A DNA stretch of 64,000 nucleotides, taken from the NCBI GenBank assembly GCA_022835595.1, contig BQUP01000011.1, positions 315,319 to 379,318 on the forward strand. Direction: 5' to 3'. The notes under the pieces were generated by a model. That model searched no databases, was not told where the DNA came from, and saw only the letters and a list, made by a program, of their open reading frames with translations. Of this stretch, positions 26,481 to 38,251 are shown piece by piece. The first letter of the stretch is position 1. Each line of letters starts with the position of its first letter. The position numbers were made by a program, and so were the translations under genes. Source of the DNA: Cystobasidium ongulense (lineage: Eukaryota; Basidiomycota; Cystobasidiomycetes; Cystobasidiales; Cystobasidiaceae).

Positions 26481-27276
26481 CTATTGCGACTTCTTCTCCT
26501 TGTTTGGGCCAGCGGCTGAATTGATAGTGTGCGCCGAGACAGGTACGGCGACAGGAGGAGTTTTGGACGGTTGACCTGTTGATGCCAGCAAAGTAAGTAT
26601 GGTGTCCATTGTCAAACAGTATGAAACCTCGTCAATGGACGACCAACGTACCTTGAATTCCGGTGAAAATGTCCGTGGTAACACGCGTAAGGACGCCAAT
26701 GACACGCTTGATAAGCATGATGTAGATACCGCAGCTGAGTGCTCCAGTTGGAGCGAATGGAAGGCCAAGGAACCATGTGAGCGGCCCGAACCAGTCTTTC
26801 GGTAGGTACACTATCGCATCCTTGGAGTATCTTGCAGAGAAGGACCATTGCAGACCCGTTGTGAGAACGAAAATGAGGACCTTGATAAAGGTGTTGAACT
26901 TGCTGCGGTGAGCAGTCAGAGATGCATTCAGTGCTTCAAGCTCGCTTGCTTGCTTGTCATTCCTCCTCCGGACTTTGGCCCATTTCGAGAATTCATCTTG
27001 AGCTGAAATTGATTGCAGTTCCCGTCTTCCATCTAGTATTTCTTTCTTGAGAGTTGCCTGCTTCTTGTGGACATTGGACGGTAAGATGTACGCAAAGATT
27101 ATGCTGTAGAGGAAAGAGCTGATGGCGGATTGGCCGATGAGCGCAATGAAGGAGTTGAAGAGGACGATGCCTGCCAAAGGGAGAGCTACGGAGAGCTGTA
27201 GATGGATGCATAGTTCCGTGAGTATTGATTATAAAGGTCTGTAACATTGTGGACACGTTGTTATGCAGCTCACCAT
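26481..27276 (-). CDS. GET1: GET complex subunit GET1 (WRB/CHD5 family)
   Basis: ER receptor subunit for tail-anchored protein insertion, partner of Get2 and receptor of Get3. Seen: a first membrane helix with LAGIVLFNSFIALIGQ, a cytosolic coiled coil with SAQDEFSKWAKVRRRNDKQ (the most conserved GET1 block and Get3-binding region), then two C-terminal helices around FIKVLIFVLTTGLQWSF and GALSCGIYIMLIKRVIGVL. The coding start is best read as an ATG at 27274-27276 followed at once by an intron (donor gtgagc), joining to LSVALPLAGIVL. The tail after the last intron (SAAGPNKEKKSQ) is polar. Confidence 0.88.
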
Positions 27277-27776
27277 GTTGATGCGTCACGCCAGTACTGC
27301 AAAGGCGGTACCACGAGACAAGTAACGGCGCTGCGTATGCTAATGCGAGCACAAGAAAAGTGCAGCTAGGTCAACTGTAGTGTTGAATCTTCAATTCGGT
27401 CGAGAGAGAACAGACCAGTCCACCTAAGCTTGCCAGGCTCATCGAAAGCTCGCTGCGGGACTTCGATCAGCTCGTGAAGCTGGCTACCGTTGCTTTTCAC
27501 CGCTCCACTCGTCGACCTTCGCGCATACATTACCTTCCAGAAACATAAGAAGTCCTGCTGCCCGCGCTGCTGCGGCTTTATCGTTGCCGTCTTCTGGACA
27601 AGGAGCTACTTCCTATCGTCACGGCGGGCAAGCCGAGACATCCTTGAACTGAAGAACTAAGAATCACTGTTCAGCCTGCTGAGTTTCGTACTCATATCGG
27701 CGATATCAATCGCAACACCATCTCCTTTGAAACTTCAGTTATCACTTACTGTATCCCGCCCTCATTGGCTGTCAAG
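27277..27776. promoter_or_regulatory. Divergent promoter GET1 / asparaginase
   Basis: 500 bases between two divergent genes; no clear element was recognised. Confidence 0.4.
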
Positions 27777-29244
27777 ATGGTCTGCTTCGGTTCGGGGAGG
27801 CGTCAGGAAGACAGGTCAGACGCATTCAAGCAGCATCACACTTCCAAGGCCAGACTGGTCGTCCATGGGGGCTCAGGTCAGTTTGTGCCAGACGAGTAAG
27901 TCATAACGATCTGTAGACGCTCGGCAAGCTTAACCCGACTTGCCGGTGCAGATACCCGCCTGAAACGGTTGCGCAACACCGTCGCGGTATGAGTGAAGCT
28001 CTACATGCTGGAAATGGAATTCTACGAAACGGAGGAAATGCCCTCGATGCGGTTGTTGCTGCGGTGGTCGCGTTGGAGAGTGTGTTCAATCCTATACGCG
28101 GTCGCCGCAAAGCCCAGCTGAACTCTCCGTTTCTTACAGACAATCCATTGTTCAATGCAGGAAGGGGTGCAGTCTTCAACATTGGTGGCAAGCACGAAAT
28201 GGAAGCGAGTGTCGCGGTCTCGAGACCTCCAGCTAGAACGGATGTGCCAGCGACTCGCAAAGGTGCAGCCGTTACGCTCCTGAAAACAGTTAAGCATCCC
28301 ATCCTTCTTGCAAAGGAGCTCTATCTAGATCCAATCAAATGTCCCCATGCATTCGTAAGCGGTGAAGACGCAGAAAGAATAGCGAAAGAAAGTGGTTTAG
28401 AGATGGTGGATGAGCATTATTTTGATACCGAGTAAATTGAAGTCATCCTTCACAGCATAACCTGCCAAGTAGCTGATTCTGATATTAGGCAACGTTGGGA
28501 CGAGCATAAACGCGGACTCAAGCTGCTCAACCCATTCGGCGACGATGAAAGGCATTTCTCGGAAAAAGAATTGAAAGAGAAGCTCTTGCAATTTCCGCAA
28601 GGTACCGTGGGAGCAGTAGCACTGGATGAACACGGCATGCTGGCCTGTGCAACGTCGACAGGTGGAAAGACAAACAAAAACAGTAGGTTGCATGGTAGTT
28701 TGGGCCGATGGCACGGGACGGAACGATAGCTGACATTGGCATTACAGTCGGACGAATCGGAGACTCGCCTAGTTTCGGCTCCGGCTTTTACTGCTCGACT
28801 TGGCCTTCATGCTCATCGCAGAAGCTTAAGCCCTGGCGAAGACTCCTCCAGCGTTGGCGGGGTGGCTCCAGTCAGATGGAAAACGGAGTGGCTATCTCTG
28901 GTACTGGAGACGGTGACTATTTTCTTCGCAATTGTGCCGCATACGATGTCGTTGCTCGAATGAAGTACCTCGGCCAAACTGTGAAAGACGCCAGCAAGGA
29001 GGTTGTCGAAAATCTGAGAGATCAAGGGGGAATTGGCGGTCTCATTGCCGTCGACTTGCAAGGCAACTGTGAGCACATTAGTCGATCTTCGCAATACGTC
29101 TAAGTCAAGCTGATGTTATCCATGTCAATATAAGTTGCTATGCCACTCAATAGCACAGGTATGTTCAGAGGGACCATAACACCTCTGGAGAACGTCCCGC
29201 GCATCGCCATGTGGTCGGAGGAAAAGCTCTCACCCGAACCTTAG
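27777..29244 (+). CDS. Plant-type L-asparaginase / isoaspartyl peptidase (Ntn hydrolase)
   Basis: Threonine-dependent Ntn hydrolase (ASRGL1/iaaA family) that hydrolyses L-asparagine and/or beta-aspartyl peptides after self-cleavage. Seen: ARLVVHGGSG near the N-terminus, LRNGGNALDAVVAAVVALE, NPLFNAGRGAVF, the processing site GTVGAVALDEHG (the Thr is the nucleophile of the beta-subunit), TSTGGKTNK, GRIGDSPSFGSGFYC, and SGTGDGDYFLRNCAAYDV. The last exon ends in SEEKLSPEP. Five or six exons; about 430 residues, longer than bacterial enzymes because of inserts at ESVFNPIRGRRKAQL and around the WRRLLQRWRGG segment. The exon join before the terminal block (about 29068-29153) was made by eye. Confidence 0.85.
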
Positions 29245-30519
29245 CAACACACGGATCCTCAGGAATAGGAAAGGACGGTTCTCGATATTCCTGCAAAGAC
29301 GGCCTTGTAGATGCCGTCTGGCACGAAAAGCGTTATCTGTACCATGCCACTGGCCTGTTGGCAACCATGCCGTGCCGTGTTTGGCAAGCTAAGTCATCCT
29401 TCGCTTTGGACAGTACGCGTTTCAGAACGCAAGCTCTAAATATGGTCAGAGTTGTGGTCTAATCCACAATAGTGAGTCATGCTGGCCATTTTCAAAGCTG
29501 CTATGGTGGATCCCCACTTCCGTCTTGCGCTGGTCAAGTCTTGGCCATTCGCAGACTTTGTCGTACTGTCGCACGGAACAGCAGAGATATCAAATCCACA
29601 AACCATATCACCAGAACAGCCCGATATCGCGATACGATAAGCCAACCTCGTGTTTTGGATATCGTGTCTGGGGTAGGGGCAAGCGCAGCGGGCAAATGGC
29701 CTAAGCTGAGTCTTGCAAAGCGGTATGTGGCCTGCAAGAACGCGGCACACCGCCACACCCAAGCAAAGCACGGGATCCGCAAGACCACGACCGCCATTGT
29801 TGGGATATTGTTCGGAAATATCCATGCAACTGCTGACAGCTGGAAGCCTTTATTGGCCTCTATCTGGCCTGTATATGCATCACAAGAGATACCAAACCTG
29901 CCCATCCCGTGCCCTACTGGTATCTGGCCGTAGAGAGATACATGAGTCGATCTACAGCAAAGCGGTCGGTGCAAGCGGACCCACCGACTATTGTACTGCG
30001 TTTACTGCTTATCGCCTAGCCTTGGTATTGAGCACCTTATCAAAAACAAAGATGGGGTGGCTTTGGATCTTATCTCTTCAGTGCGTTTTCTCCTTCGCAT
30101 TTTTGGGCATCCTATCACTCGAATACTGCTGGGAAGCGCGACTGCTGGCAGCTTCGTCCGGAGCCTGTTACCTCTTTACTGGTCCTACCTGCTCCTGGCC
30201 CTCCTGTCCTCTTCTCACAACATACTCAGTTCATACACTCTAGAGAGTTGTCGACTTTGCCACTCTACACCGCCGCAACGTTGGTGCCGCCGCATCGCTT
30301 TCCTGTGTCGATCTACAAGATTTTCACCTCTTCGTACTCTTGTCATACACAGAGCAGGTTGGAACAGCACTGACGCTGTAACGAAAAATGTGCGACTACA
30401 TGGCCGTCGAACGGTGGCGAATCCGGGCGTTTTCCTCCCTGCTCCTTTAGCTATGGCTGACCTTTGTACTCTCTATAGCAGGAGCGCACACCATACCTTG
30501 GCACTGTCTTTCAGCGAAT
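29245..30519. other. Gene-poor gap of about 1.3 kb
   Basis: Open frames exist on both strands (for example plus 29713-30240 and minus 29534-29974), but they overlap, show no known motif and give no convincing splice path. I call none of them. The promoter of the next gene lies at the right end. Confidence 0.4.
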
Positions 30520-31323
30520 ATGGCGGCGGCATCTAAACCTGTGTCCATCAAGAGACGCTTCGGGTCCATGCTCACCCGCTCAACCTCGAACCTAAGTGAA
30601 TCCAGCGAGGATGGCATCAGCTCAATATCTGAGTATTTGACCACACCTCCAACTACCGATAGCGAGTGTCTCTCGGACATCTCTTCCAGAGCATCACGCG
30701 CCGATTGTCCAGCTCCAATCCCAACTCCCTTAAGTACGTCGTTATACCAGCCGAAGTCTCCTGGTATAGCATCGTCCTTATTCAGCCGTCTGGCTGTTTC
30801 ATCGCCTCGCTCAAGCTCATTTGAAGCATACGAGGCAGAAAGACGCAAACAAGAGCGCAAGCAGCAGAAAATAGTGGACAAGCGAATCAGAGACTTTCAT
30901 GCGGCCGTCACCGGGGCGGTCTTCATTGGTACCATAGTCCATTTTCCAGTCAAATCATCTTATACTACACCACTGCCACTGAACATTGAAAGCAAAGGAG
31001 GCTGCAAAAGTATGCCACGCAGCATGAGCAGCGGCTGTACCTATAAAGTTGGCGTAACGGACATAACGCCACGAACTCCACCGCCGCCCAAGTCTAGTAA
31101 AGCTCAGCATTACGATGCTTTCACATTCTTTTACAACGAGACCGGTACTCTGGAGTGTTTTTTCGACGTTTTCATGAAAGTCATTCCTCGAGAGGGAGCT
31201 CGGGTCAGTTTCATCGTCACGCCCACTGGCGAAGATAATGAATATGTGGCAGTAGCATGCAACATTCTCGATAGGTTCACACCTATACGGATGGCGTCGA
31301 CCAACAGTGCAGTTACCGCCTGA
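30520..31323 (+). CDS. Hypothetical protein with Ser-rich N-terminus
   Basis: Intron-free frame of 267 codons from MAAASKPVSIKRRFGSMLTR. The first half is Ser/Thr/Pro-rich and likely disordered; a basic helix (YEAERRKQERKQQKIVDKR, residues about 105-123) follows; the second half looks folded, with FTFFYNETGTLECFFDVFMK and ARVSFIVTPTGEDNEYVAVA. I do not recognise a family. Intact length, Ser-codon-rich low complexity followed by a compact hydrophobic region, and an ATG close to the start of the open frame favour a real gene. Confidence 0.6.
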   Translation: MAAASKPVSIKRRFGSMLTRSTSNLSESSEDGISSISEYLTTPPTTDSECLSDISSRASRADCPAPIPTPLSTSLYQPKSPGIASSLFSRLAVSSPRSSSFEAYEAERRKQERKQQKIVDKRIRDFHAAVTGAVFIGTIVHFPVKSSYTTPLPLNIESKGGCKSMPRSMSSGCTYKVGVTDITPRTPPPPKSSKAQHYDAFTFFYNETGTLECFFDVFMKVIPREGARVSFIVTPTGEDNEYVAVACNILDRFTPIRMASTNSAVTA

Positions 31324-31845
31324 CAAGTACCGATCTTTGTAGATACACAAAAGAGGCTTTCAAGCGTCTCACGCCTAGCAGCTTGCTCTGGAGTCATGCT
31401 GATATGCACCCAGTTTGAGTCATTCTAGATAGTTCTCTCCACCCTTTTCCGCCTGTACTCATAGTCAGGGCGACTGTATATGCTGTTTTTGAAACCCTTC
31501 TTCACTTGAACATACATCATCCAAACGTTGCACGTACAGCTCTGCGAGTGTGCAACCCAACCTCTTTTGCTTCGGGTTGCGCGTCCTTACGTTTCGCAGG
31601 TCCGTATCAGTCTGTTGTATAGCCATTGTCTTTGTGCTTGCCAGTTGGCGATGTGGCAAGAAGGAAAGCCTCGAAGTGCCAGCGAGAGCTATCGGGCTGA
31701 CTTTCAGCGAACACCCACTCGACCAACATCAACAAAGGCACCAGCAGACAGCGCATTACCGCCTTTGGAAACTGAAGAAGCTCGTTAGCACCTACAGACT
31801 GCTCCATAGAAGCTCAGTCGCTGCGGGGGCCTTTTGCCATCAAAG
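31324..31845. other. Intergenic
   Basis: About 520 bases; 3' end of the hypothetical gene and promoter of the U1-C gene. Nothing distinctive was seen. Confidence 0.4.
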
Positions 31846-32859
31846 ATGCCTGTGAGTTCTCCTGCGAGCGTGAAGCTATCCACAAGTAGCTGCGCAACAG
31901 TAGCTGACGTTGATGTCTGATGTCTGCTCATAGAAATACTATTGCGACTATTGCGATGTCTAGTGAGCGCTCTCTGCTGTCGTGACGGAACACCTGCTTG
32001 TCGACATTCATATGCTGATCGCTTCCACATCCCAAATTGCAATTCGGCAGCCTCACACATGACAGTGTCTCTGGTAAGCGCAAAGCCACCACATATTAGG
32101 CTGTAGAGTCGATGCTTACGCTGGTTCCCTCCCGCAGTTCGAAAAGATCACAACTCTGGACGAAATCATCTAGTCAACGTCCGTGATTATTACGCCGGTG
32201 AGTAGACCATTCCTACGTCTCGCTAGAGTCTGTACTGACGTATTTATTGCATTCGTGACCCTGTAGATCTAAGACACGACGAGACACAAGACTTCCTCGA
32301 TAACATTACGAAAGCTTTCGAGCGTGCAGGAGGACCTAGGCCTGGTATGGGAGGACCTGGTGGACCGGGTGGACCACCGCCAGGCTATGGAGGTGAGTCT
32401 GCAGGACAAGGAGTGAAGATTAGATAAACCATAGTTGACATTCGTTGCTTTCTCTTCCCTCTTGCAGGCCCACGTCAATTTGGCGGACCTCCAGGCGGCT
32501 TCCAAGGCGGACCTCCAGGCTTCCAGCAACGAGGACCACCTCCAGGACAATTTGGCGGGCCAGGAGGACCACCACCGATGATGGGTGGTCCCGGACCTTC
32601 ATTCATTCCTCAAGGACAACAACCACCAATGCACATGCAGCCGCAAGGGCAAGGCTTCCCACCATTCAATCAAGGCTTTGCACCACCTGGACAATCCTTC
32701 CCACCAGGCCCTATGCCCACCCAAATGTCGCCGACTGGCGCTCAGTTCGGTTCTGGCCCAATCATGAACGCCCCACCCGTTGCTTCGTCACCTCCTGCCG
32801 CTGGTTCAGGGCCAATGATCAATCCACAGAGAGCGGCCGCCCTTGGCCTGAGAGGATGA
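31846..32859 (+). CDS. YHC1: U1 small nuclear ribonucleoprotein C
   Basis: U1-C stabilises the pairing of U1 snRNA with the 5' splice site. The first coding exon is only ATG CCT (31846-31851); splicing yields the family N-terminus [20 protein letters not shown], followed by VRKDHNSGRNHLVNVRDYY. This is the U1-type C2H2 zinc finger: two Cys in KYYCDYC and two His in DHNSGRNH. Then come DLRHDETQDFLDNITKAF and a long Gly/Pro/Gln/Met-rich tail (GPGGPGGPPPG, FGGPPGGFQGG), as in metazoan U1-C. About 230 residues in six exons. The finger is split over four small exons. Confidence 0.95.
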
Positions 32860-33024
32860 TCTCTGGCAACCACTGCCTGTGTGGAAGTGTACAACACATG
32901 TAAGTATTGGTGCTGGGATTTGTTGTAGATGGTAGCTTGCAGAAACAGAAACGATAAACAAGTACAACAACAGTATTTGGTCTACACACCGAACGGCCAT
33001 GCCTTCTTCTAAACTTGCACGCCA

Positions 33025-34607
33025 TCACACCGCACTGGCCGACTTTTCCGACTTTCGCTTCTTTCTCTTCATCTTGTCGTCGGACTTGCCCTCTAGCAAC
33101 CTCTGCTTCTTCTTGCGAACATCTTGCTTTTCGCCAAACTTGTCTTCGTGCAATTCCATCGTCGCAAACCGCTTTGCAGTAGTGACCTTATTTAACTGCT
33201 CGAGTACCTCTTCTTCTGGCAATTTCATTTCCGTCATTGTTGCTCCCGTCCGCTCTTCTACTGCAGCGACCAGGTCTACATCGCCCTCTGTAACAAAAGT
33301 TATGCTTGTACCTTTCTTTCCAGCACGAGCTGTACGACCGACTCTATGCACGTAATCGGCGGGATCGCGAGGTACGTCCCAATTAATCACCACTTCGACT
33401 TCGGGAATGTCCAGACCTCGACTACCAACATCAGTTGCGATGAGCAGAGGCTTTCGTGCAGCGCGGAAGTCATTCAAGGAATTTAGACGCTCTCTTTGCG
33501 AGAGATGTGAATGGAGGGGTGTATTTGGGATATCTAATTCGGTCAGCATAAGCGACAGATGAGCGGCTGTCCGACACCGCGATACGAATAGGATAGTCTG
33601 AGGTAATTCTGGCGTTTCATCGTCTTCTTCAGTTTCTTCTGGTTTGCTCCTGCCGTTCTGCCTTCTACGTCCACCATTCGTTTGAACTTGCTTTTTCGGC
33701 TGTGCAAGGGCTGCTGCACCTGTGAGTTCGCAGAGATGATGTAGAAGATAGTATGCGTAACATTCGCGCACTTGAGACGAAATGAAAAGGTATTGCTGTT
33801 CAAGCGTGGAAGGGGTTGTGGTACTGTTCGAAAAGAGATTGATCAGCATACTCGACAATTCTCTCAACTGCTGAGAAGTACTCACTCGGCTTCAATGAGG
33901 TGCAAAAAAGGCTTTTCTTTGCCTTTTGCTGGCTCCTTCTCCCTCAGATGCATGATAGCATCCGTAATTGTGGCGGTAAATAGCAGCGTTTGACGTTGCG
34001 CAGGGAGCTTTCCAAGGATGAAGCCCAATTCCTCGGCAAACCCAGGGTTGAGCAGCCTATCCGCTTCATCAAGAACTAAGAATTTCACTTTGCTGAGGTT
34101 CCAAGAGCCATTGCTGCTTGATCTGATGAGGTCGCACAATCTGCCTGGTGTGGCGACCACAATATGCGGCCGTGTTGAAAGTTCTACAGCTTGGTGCATC
34201 TGGTCTAGCCCTCCAACGATGACACAGCTCTTGAGATTGATAGCTGAGCCAAGAGCTACGAACTGCTCGTGTATCTGGAATGCCAGCTCTCTGTGCAAAC
34301 CACCAAAGTCAGCTTTTTCTCTTCGATCATCCTCAGAGAGCATCTTCATTCACCTTGTAGGCGTCAGAACCAGTCCGAATATGCCGAACGGGTCCTTGGC
34401 GAGCTCTTGTAGCATAGGTAGAGCGAAGGCTATGGTTTTACCTGAACCAGTCTGCGCTGAGCCGATGCAGTCTCGTCCCTGCAGAATGGGCGGTATGCAT
34501 GCCGCTTGAACAGCTGTCGGCGCTCGTATGGACATCGATGCCAGTGAGCGGACAAGAAAAGGCGAGACGCCTAGAGAGGAGAAGTCCTTGACCGATGAGT
34601 CTGCCAT
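33025..34607 (-). CDS. DBP8: DEAD-box ATP-dependent RNA helicase, DBP8/DDX49 family
   Basis: Nucleolar helicase for 18S rRNA maturation. Q-motif [14 protein letters not shown] with [14 protein letters not shown]; motif [10 protein letters not shown]; Ia PTRELAFQ across an intron; Ib [19 protein letters not shown] reads FTATITDA (SAT replaced by TAT, known in the Dbp8 group); [37 protein letters not shown]. The C-terminal tail is very basic ([23 protein letters not shown]), consistent with a nucleolar protein. An insertion with a basic-acidic pattern ([20 protein letters not shown]) sits between motifs III and IV. Two introns. The start is the ATG complementary to 34605-34607. Confidence 0.92.
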
Positions 34608-34765
34608 GACTGTTTGGATTTGTAGTTGCGGGTAGGGATACAAGGTGGTACAGTTTCTATTGCTACAGAAGTAAGCTCACGTGCGCGATCGACCTGGGCG
34701 CAGTTCTTTCTCTCTTTCGCTAATCTCTACCTGCCTGTCAAGTGCAAAACAAATAGATCGCCCGC

Positions 34766-37059
34766 TTAATTCTTGAAAGTTGGACGTGGCACACGGTGCC
34801 AGCAGGAAGCCAGATTGCCCCTGAAATTCCAAGTCGCGTCAAAGCTCTCAGGCTTGAAGGCGCTTCATCAGCCTCGACTGCGAATGCAACGCAACGATAA
34901 AGTACTCACTTGGGTATTGTAGGCATCATCGACTGCCTTGACGACTATCTCCCTTCCTACAAATGTCCTTGGGATCATGGCGTTCCATTGCACCCAACTC
35001 CAGTTCTGTGAACCTTTCGCATCGTTCTTTTCCAAAGTAGCCTGTCTCCAATAATGGCCTCCATCTACGCTTACGTCGACTCTCTGGATACCTCTCCCAC
35101 CGCCTGAGTAAGCGTATCCCGATATCCTGACAAAATCTTCTTCGAGCCCGTAGTTCTTAAGAAGCGTTCGTTCTGCCTCGGTATGAGGACTTTGTTCCTG
35201 GATGTTCGTTATCGCAGACTGAACAGGTGTTTCTTGTATACTCTTTGCAGAGCTCCAGTCAGGATTGTTGCCCACATTAGGTCCAAATGCTTTATAGTCT
35301 CGCCGTTGCCATTGCGATGTCGATTCTTCTTCCGCAATGCTGACTCGAGACAACCACTTCACGCTTCGGGCGGCGACATGACCTGGCACTGCAAGACAAG
35401 AAGCGAGCGTGAGCTTTAAATCTGCGGAGCCATCTACAAGTCGGATACGCACCTAGAGCTCGCACTGGTGCACCATGATCCGCAGATAGATCGCCTCCGT
35501 TCATCGAGAATGCCAAGAGGGTATCACCTCTGGGATCGCAAGCCTTATGTATGGGTATAGAAGCACCATAACCTTCAGCTCCGAAGAATTGGGCATGTTT
35601 CGCATGTTCCGGCAGGTCATCAGCGTCCAGACCTGCGTCCTTGAGGACATCACGCAATTTGACACCTGTCCATTCCGCATTTGATATCGCACCAGCGTCC
35701 CACTGCAGTCCATTTGCTGGCTTGATCGTCAGCTACAGATCATGGCGCTTCATAAAATGGTAAACCTGCTCACTGGCTCGCGAAGCCTGGCTCATGTGCG
35801 ATCTCCTGTTCCCGCTGCACTGTAAAGTAGCTATAACGAGTATGATTATCAGTAGATCTTAGCTACTGGATGACCTAAACCCTCACCTGTGATGGTATGC
35901 TGCTTGAACTTTTGTTTCAGCTCCGCCAGTGTATATTGTTTTGTCGTCCCATCCGATAGCTCTATCTGCAGCTCCCATTCATCACCTCGAGATTCGGGTA
36001 CCCATCTATTCAATACACAAATTAGCTGGGTAGAAGCGCTATGGTCACTGATACACAAGCTTACAGATGGTTTCGAGTAAAGAAGGTTTCAGTGGGTGTC
36101 ATCCAGGACATCAAAGATTCTTTCGGTGTCTCCGCATTGCATGGCTTCTCTGTGAGCTTGATAAGTCGAGGATCGCGAGGTGGATCGTCCTTGAACGGGT
36201 CTTCGATAGCATCGGCTGGTACTTTGCCATCTACCAGATCACGCGGGTCGACCTATGGAACAGACGACACAGTTAATTCAGTAAGGCTTCGAAGTGAGTG
36301 GGCCTTCCTTGCATCCATCCAAGGTTCACGAGAGGTACACGTGCTATCTGAAGATTGTGCTGGACCTTTTGCTTATCTCGGTGAGACAGGTCAAGGGTAG
36401 TGCAAGCCACAATGAAGCGCCCAAAGAAGACCTCTTCACAGACCCTCCGGGCCCGGATCACAATTCTAGTGCCAGGAGAAAATGCTCACCTCTCCAATCT
36501 TAAATTCATCCAGCATGCCAGCGATATCTGGCCTTTGGTGGAATGAGAATACCGACCAATATGGCTCCAGAGCACCACCAGCCGCACGAGCGATGACGGA
36601 ACCACCGGGATGACCATCTATCCAGTCTGTGATATCGTAAACTGAAGTTCCTCTTGATACCCAAATACCATCTTGCGAGTTTGCTCCGTGGGCTTTAATG
36701 TCCTTGAGCCGGATATACTTGGTGTTCTTCTTCCTTTCATCGATGCGCGCGCCAGCTTCAGTGAGCAGAGGGTCTCGTGCGTAGATAGCTAGAGCAATAG
36801 CAGAGATAGCTGCTAATGCTACGCTACCATGTACTGCGCTGCCATTCCTGCCTTTATCGCTACTGCTGCTCTGCGATGTGAATGGGAAATGTTGCATTTC
36901 GCGAGATCGGCCCAGCATGGCGTGCGCCTTTGATATAGATGGACGACATGGATGGGAGGTACGCAGCACAGGCCATACGCTTCCTATCGACTTCGAGTGA
37001 GGCTTTTCATGCCTCTGCAGCGTCTTGACAACAGCTTTGAGGAGTGAGCTGCGATTCAT
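34766..37059 (-). CDS. Sulfite oxidase with N-terminal cytochrome b5 domain
   Basis: Oxidises sulfite to sulfate with transfer of electrons through heme. Order from the N-terminus: a basic, Ser-rich leader and a hydrophobic stretch (VALAAISAIALAIYA), consistent with a bipartite presequence for the mitochondrial intermembrane space; a cytochrome b5 domain with the heme motif DGHPGGS and a second His in FSFHQRP; the molybdopterin domain with PKESL...TRNH, the molybdenum-binding Cys in LQCSGNRRS and a GYGASIP substrate-region match; then the dimerisation domain. The last exon reads PESFDATWNFRGNLASCWHR and ends PRPTFKN; its acceptor is aag just before CCTGAG, with branch point CTGAT. The start is the ATG complementary to 37057-37059. 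Confidence 0.9.
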
Positions 37060-37621
37060 CGTTGCGTGCTTGTTGTCCAAGAGCACGTGTCTATGAATAT
37101 TGAGGTAGTGTGTACCTTCTGATATGAACACGTCGCCTCCAGCGGAGAAAGTGAGCAACCCGGCTAGGTGGACATCATTCGTCGAGGCTAGAGCGTCGCC
37201 GAAGTTATCGAGCTTTCTTGCTTTCCAGTCGGGATGACGAGAGCGACATTGCTTTTACTTCCACCGACCCGACCAGTGATCGTGACTTCGAGAACACACG
37301 CTCGCCAGCTCGACTGCTCATCTGCTATAATACCGAGAAGTGCTGCCTCAAGACCTCATCTCCCTGGTCTTCTGCTTTATAACTGCATAGCGTAAACTGC
37401 CTGGAGGCTGGTTGATTGCCACCGCTCGCAAGCTTGCCGAAAGACGACATGGCTATGTAGGGGACAGTACAGCACCACAGGAGATAGACTCCATCAAGCT
37501 CAATCCCTGCTCCTCCACTCACCTCCAAAGCTGACCCAAACTATCACTAACCGATTTCGAGCAGGCTCGAAGTTCTCCACTGACTATCGTCAAAAACACA
37601 CAGCTAAAGCTGACGCAGAAC
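37060..37621. promoter_or_regulatory. Divergent promoter, sulfite oxidase / unknown gene
   Basis: About 560 bases between two divergent genes; no specific element was recognised. Confidence 0.4.
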
Positions 37622-38251
37622 ATGGGTATCGCACATTCCTCCAAGTATCACACCCTCGGCGGCAAGCCTATCGTAGCTCCAGTCGTGAACATCTATTCCG
37701 AAGGTGGAGAGGTACGGTCGCGCTCTGGTGAGTGTGCAGACTATAAGCTCACATTGCCTTTGGTCCAGTACGTACGCTTTGTAGACACTATCTGGACTCA
37801 GATCCTTCAGCCAGGCTACAGCTTTCACAGCCACCACCAGCATGTCTTTAAAAAAGCTAAGGCTATCGTAGTACAAGGTCAAACAACCGGAGAAATTCAC
37901 TATCTCTCCCATGATGCGTTACTTGTAGCTCTTGGGGGTGACTTGCATCAAGTCTGTCGTTTCGTCAACAAGAAGAAGAATTACGCGATTCATGTAAGAT
38001 GGGCTTTAGGCTATGTGCAAGATCCCAAAACTGGTAAATTGAGAGATAGTTGCCATGTCGATCCGATTCCTGATCCGTCTACTGGCGAGATAATGCGGAA
38101 GATTGGCCATCTCAGCGATTATGTTCCCGACTTGAAACACGACGAGAAAGCTGTAGATCCTTTCAGATCCGAGGATATCCGACTAGATCACAAGTTTGGA
38201 CTTGACGAGATGGATGGCTGGATCAGACACACTCCTGTATCAGTCCTTTAA
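37622..38251 (+). CDS. Unknown conserved-looking protein, possible N-myristoylation
   Basis: Intron-free frame of 209 codons from MGIAHSSKYHTLGGKPIVAP. The MGxxxS start (Gly2, Ser6) fits an N-myristoylation signal. The rest is hydrophilic, with FVNKKKNYAIHVRWALGYVQ and DPFRSEDIRLDHKFGLDEMD, and has no membrane helix. I do not recognise the family. A 41-base stretch with perfect intron borders (37729-37769) lies inside; removing it would shift the frame and end the protein early, so I treat it as coding. Confidence 0.6.
   Translation: MGIAHSSKYHTLGGKPIVAPVVNIYSEGGEVRSRSGECADYKLTLPLVQYVRFVDTIWTQILQPGYSFHSHHQHVFKKAKAIVVQGQTTGEIHYLSHDALLVALGGDLHQVCRFVNKKKNYAIHVRWALGYVQDPKTGKLRDSCHVDPIPDPSTGEIMRKIGHLSDYVPDLKHDEKAVDPFRSEDIRLDHKFGLDEMDGWIRHTPVSVL

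Noticed and set aside
29534-29974. Minus-strand frame of 146 codons in the gap
   Set aside because: It overlaps a plus-strand frame of similar length, and neither has motifs, good starts or splice signals.
34766-34900. Apparent frame break at the 3' end of sulfite oxidase
   Set aside because: It is resolved by an intron of about 57 bases whose acceptor is the aag just before CCTGAG; the protein then ends in the conserved PESFDATWNFRGNL block.
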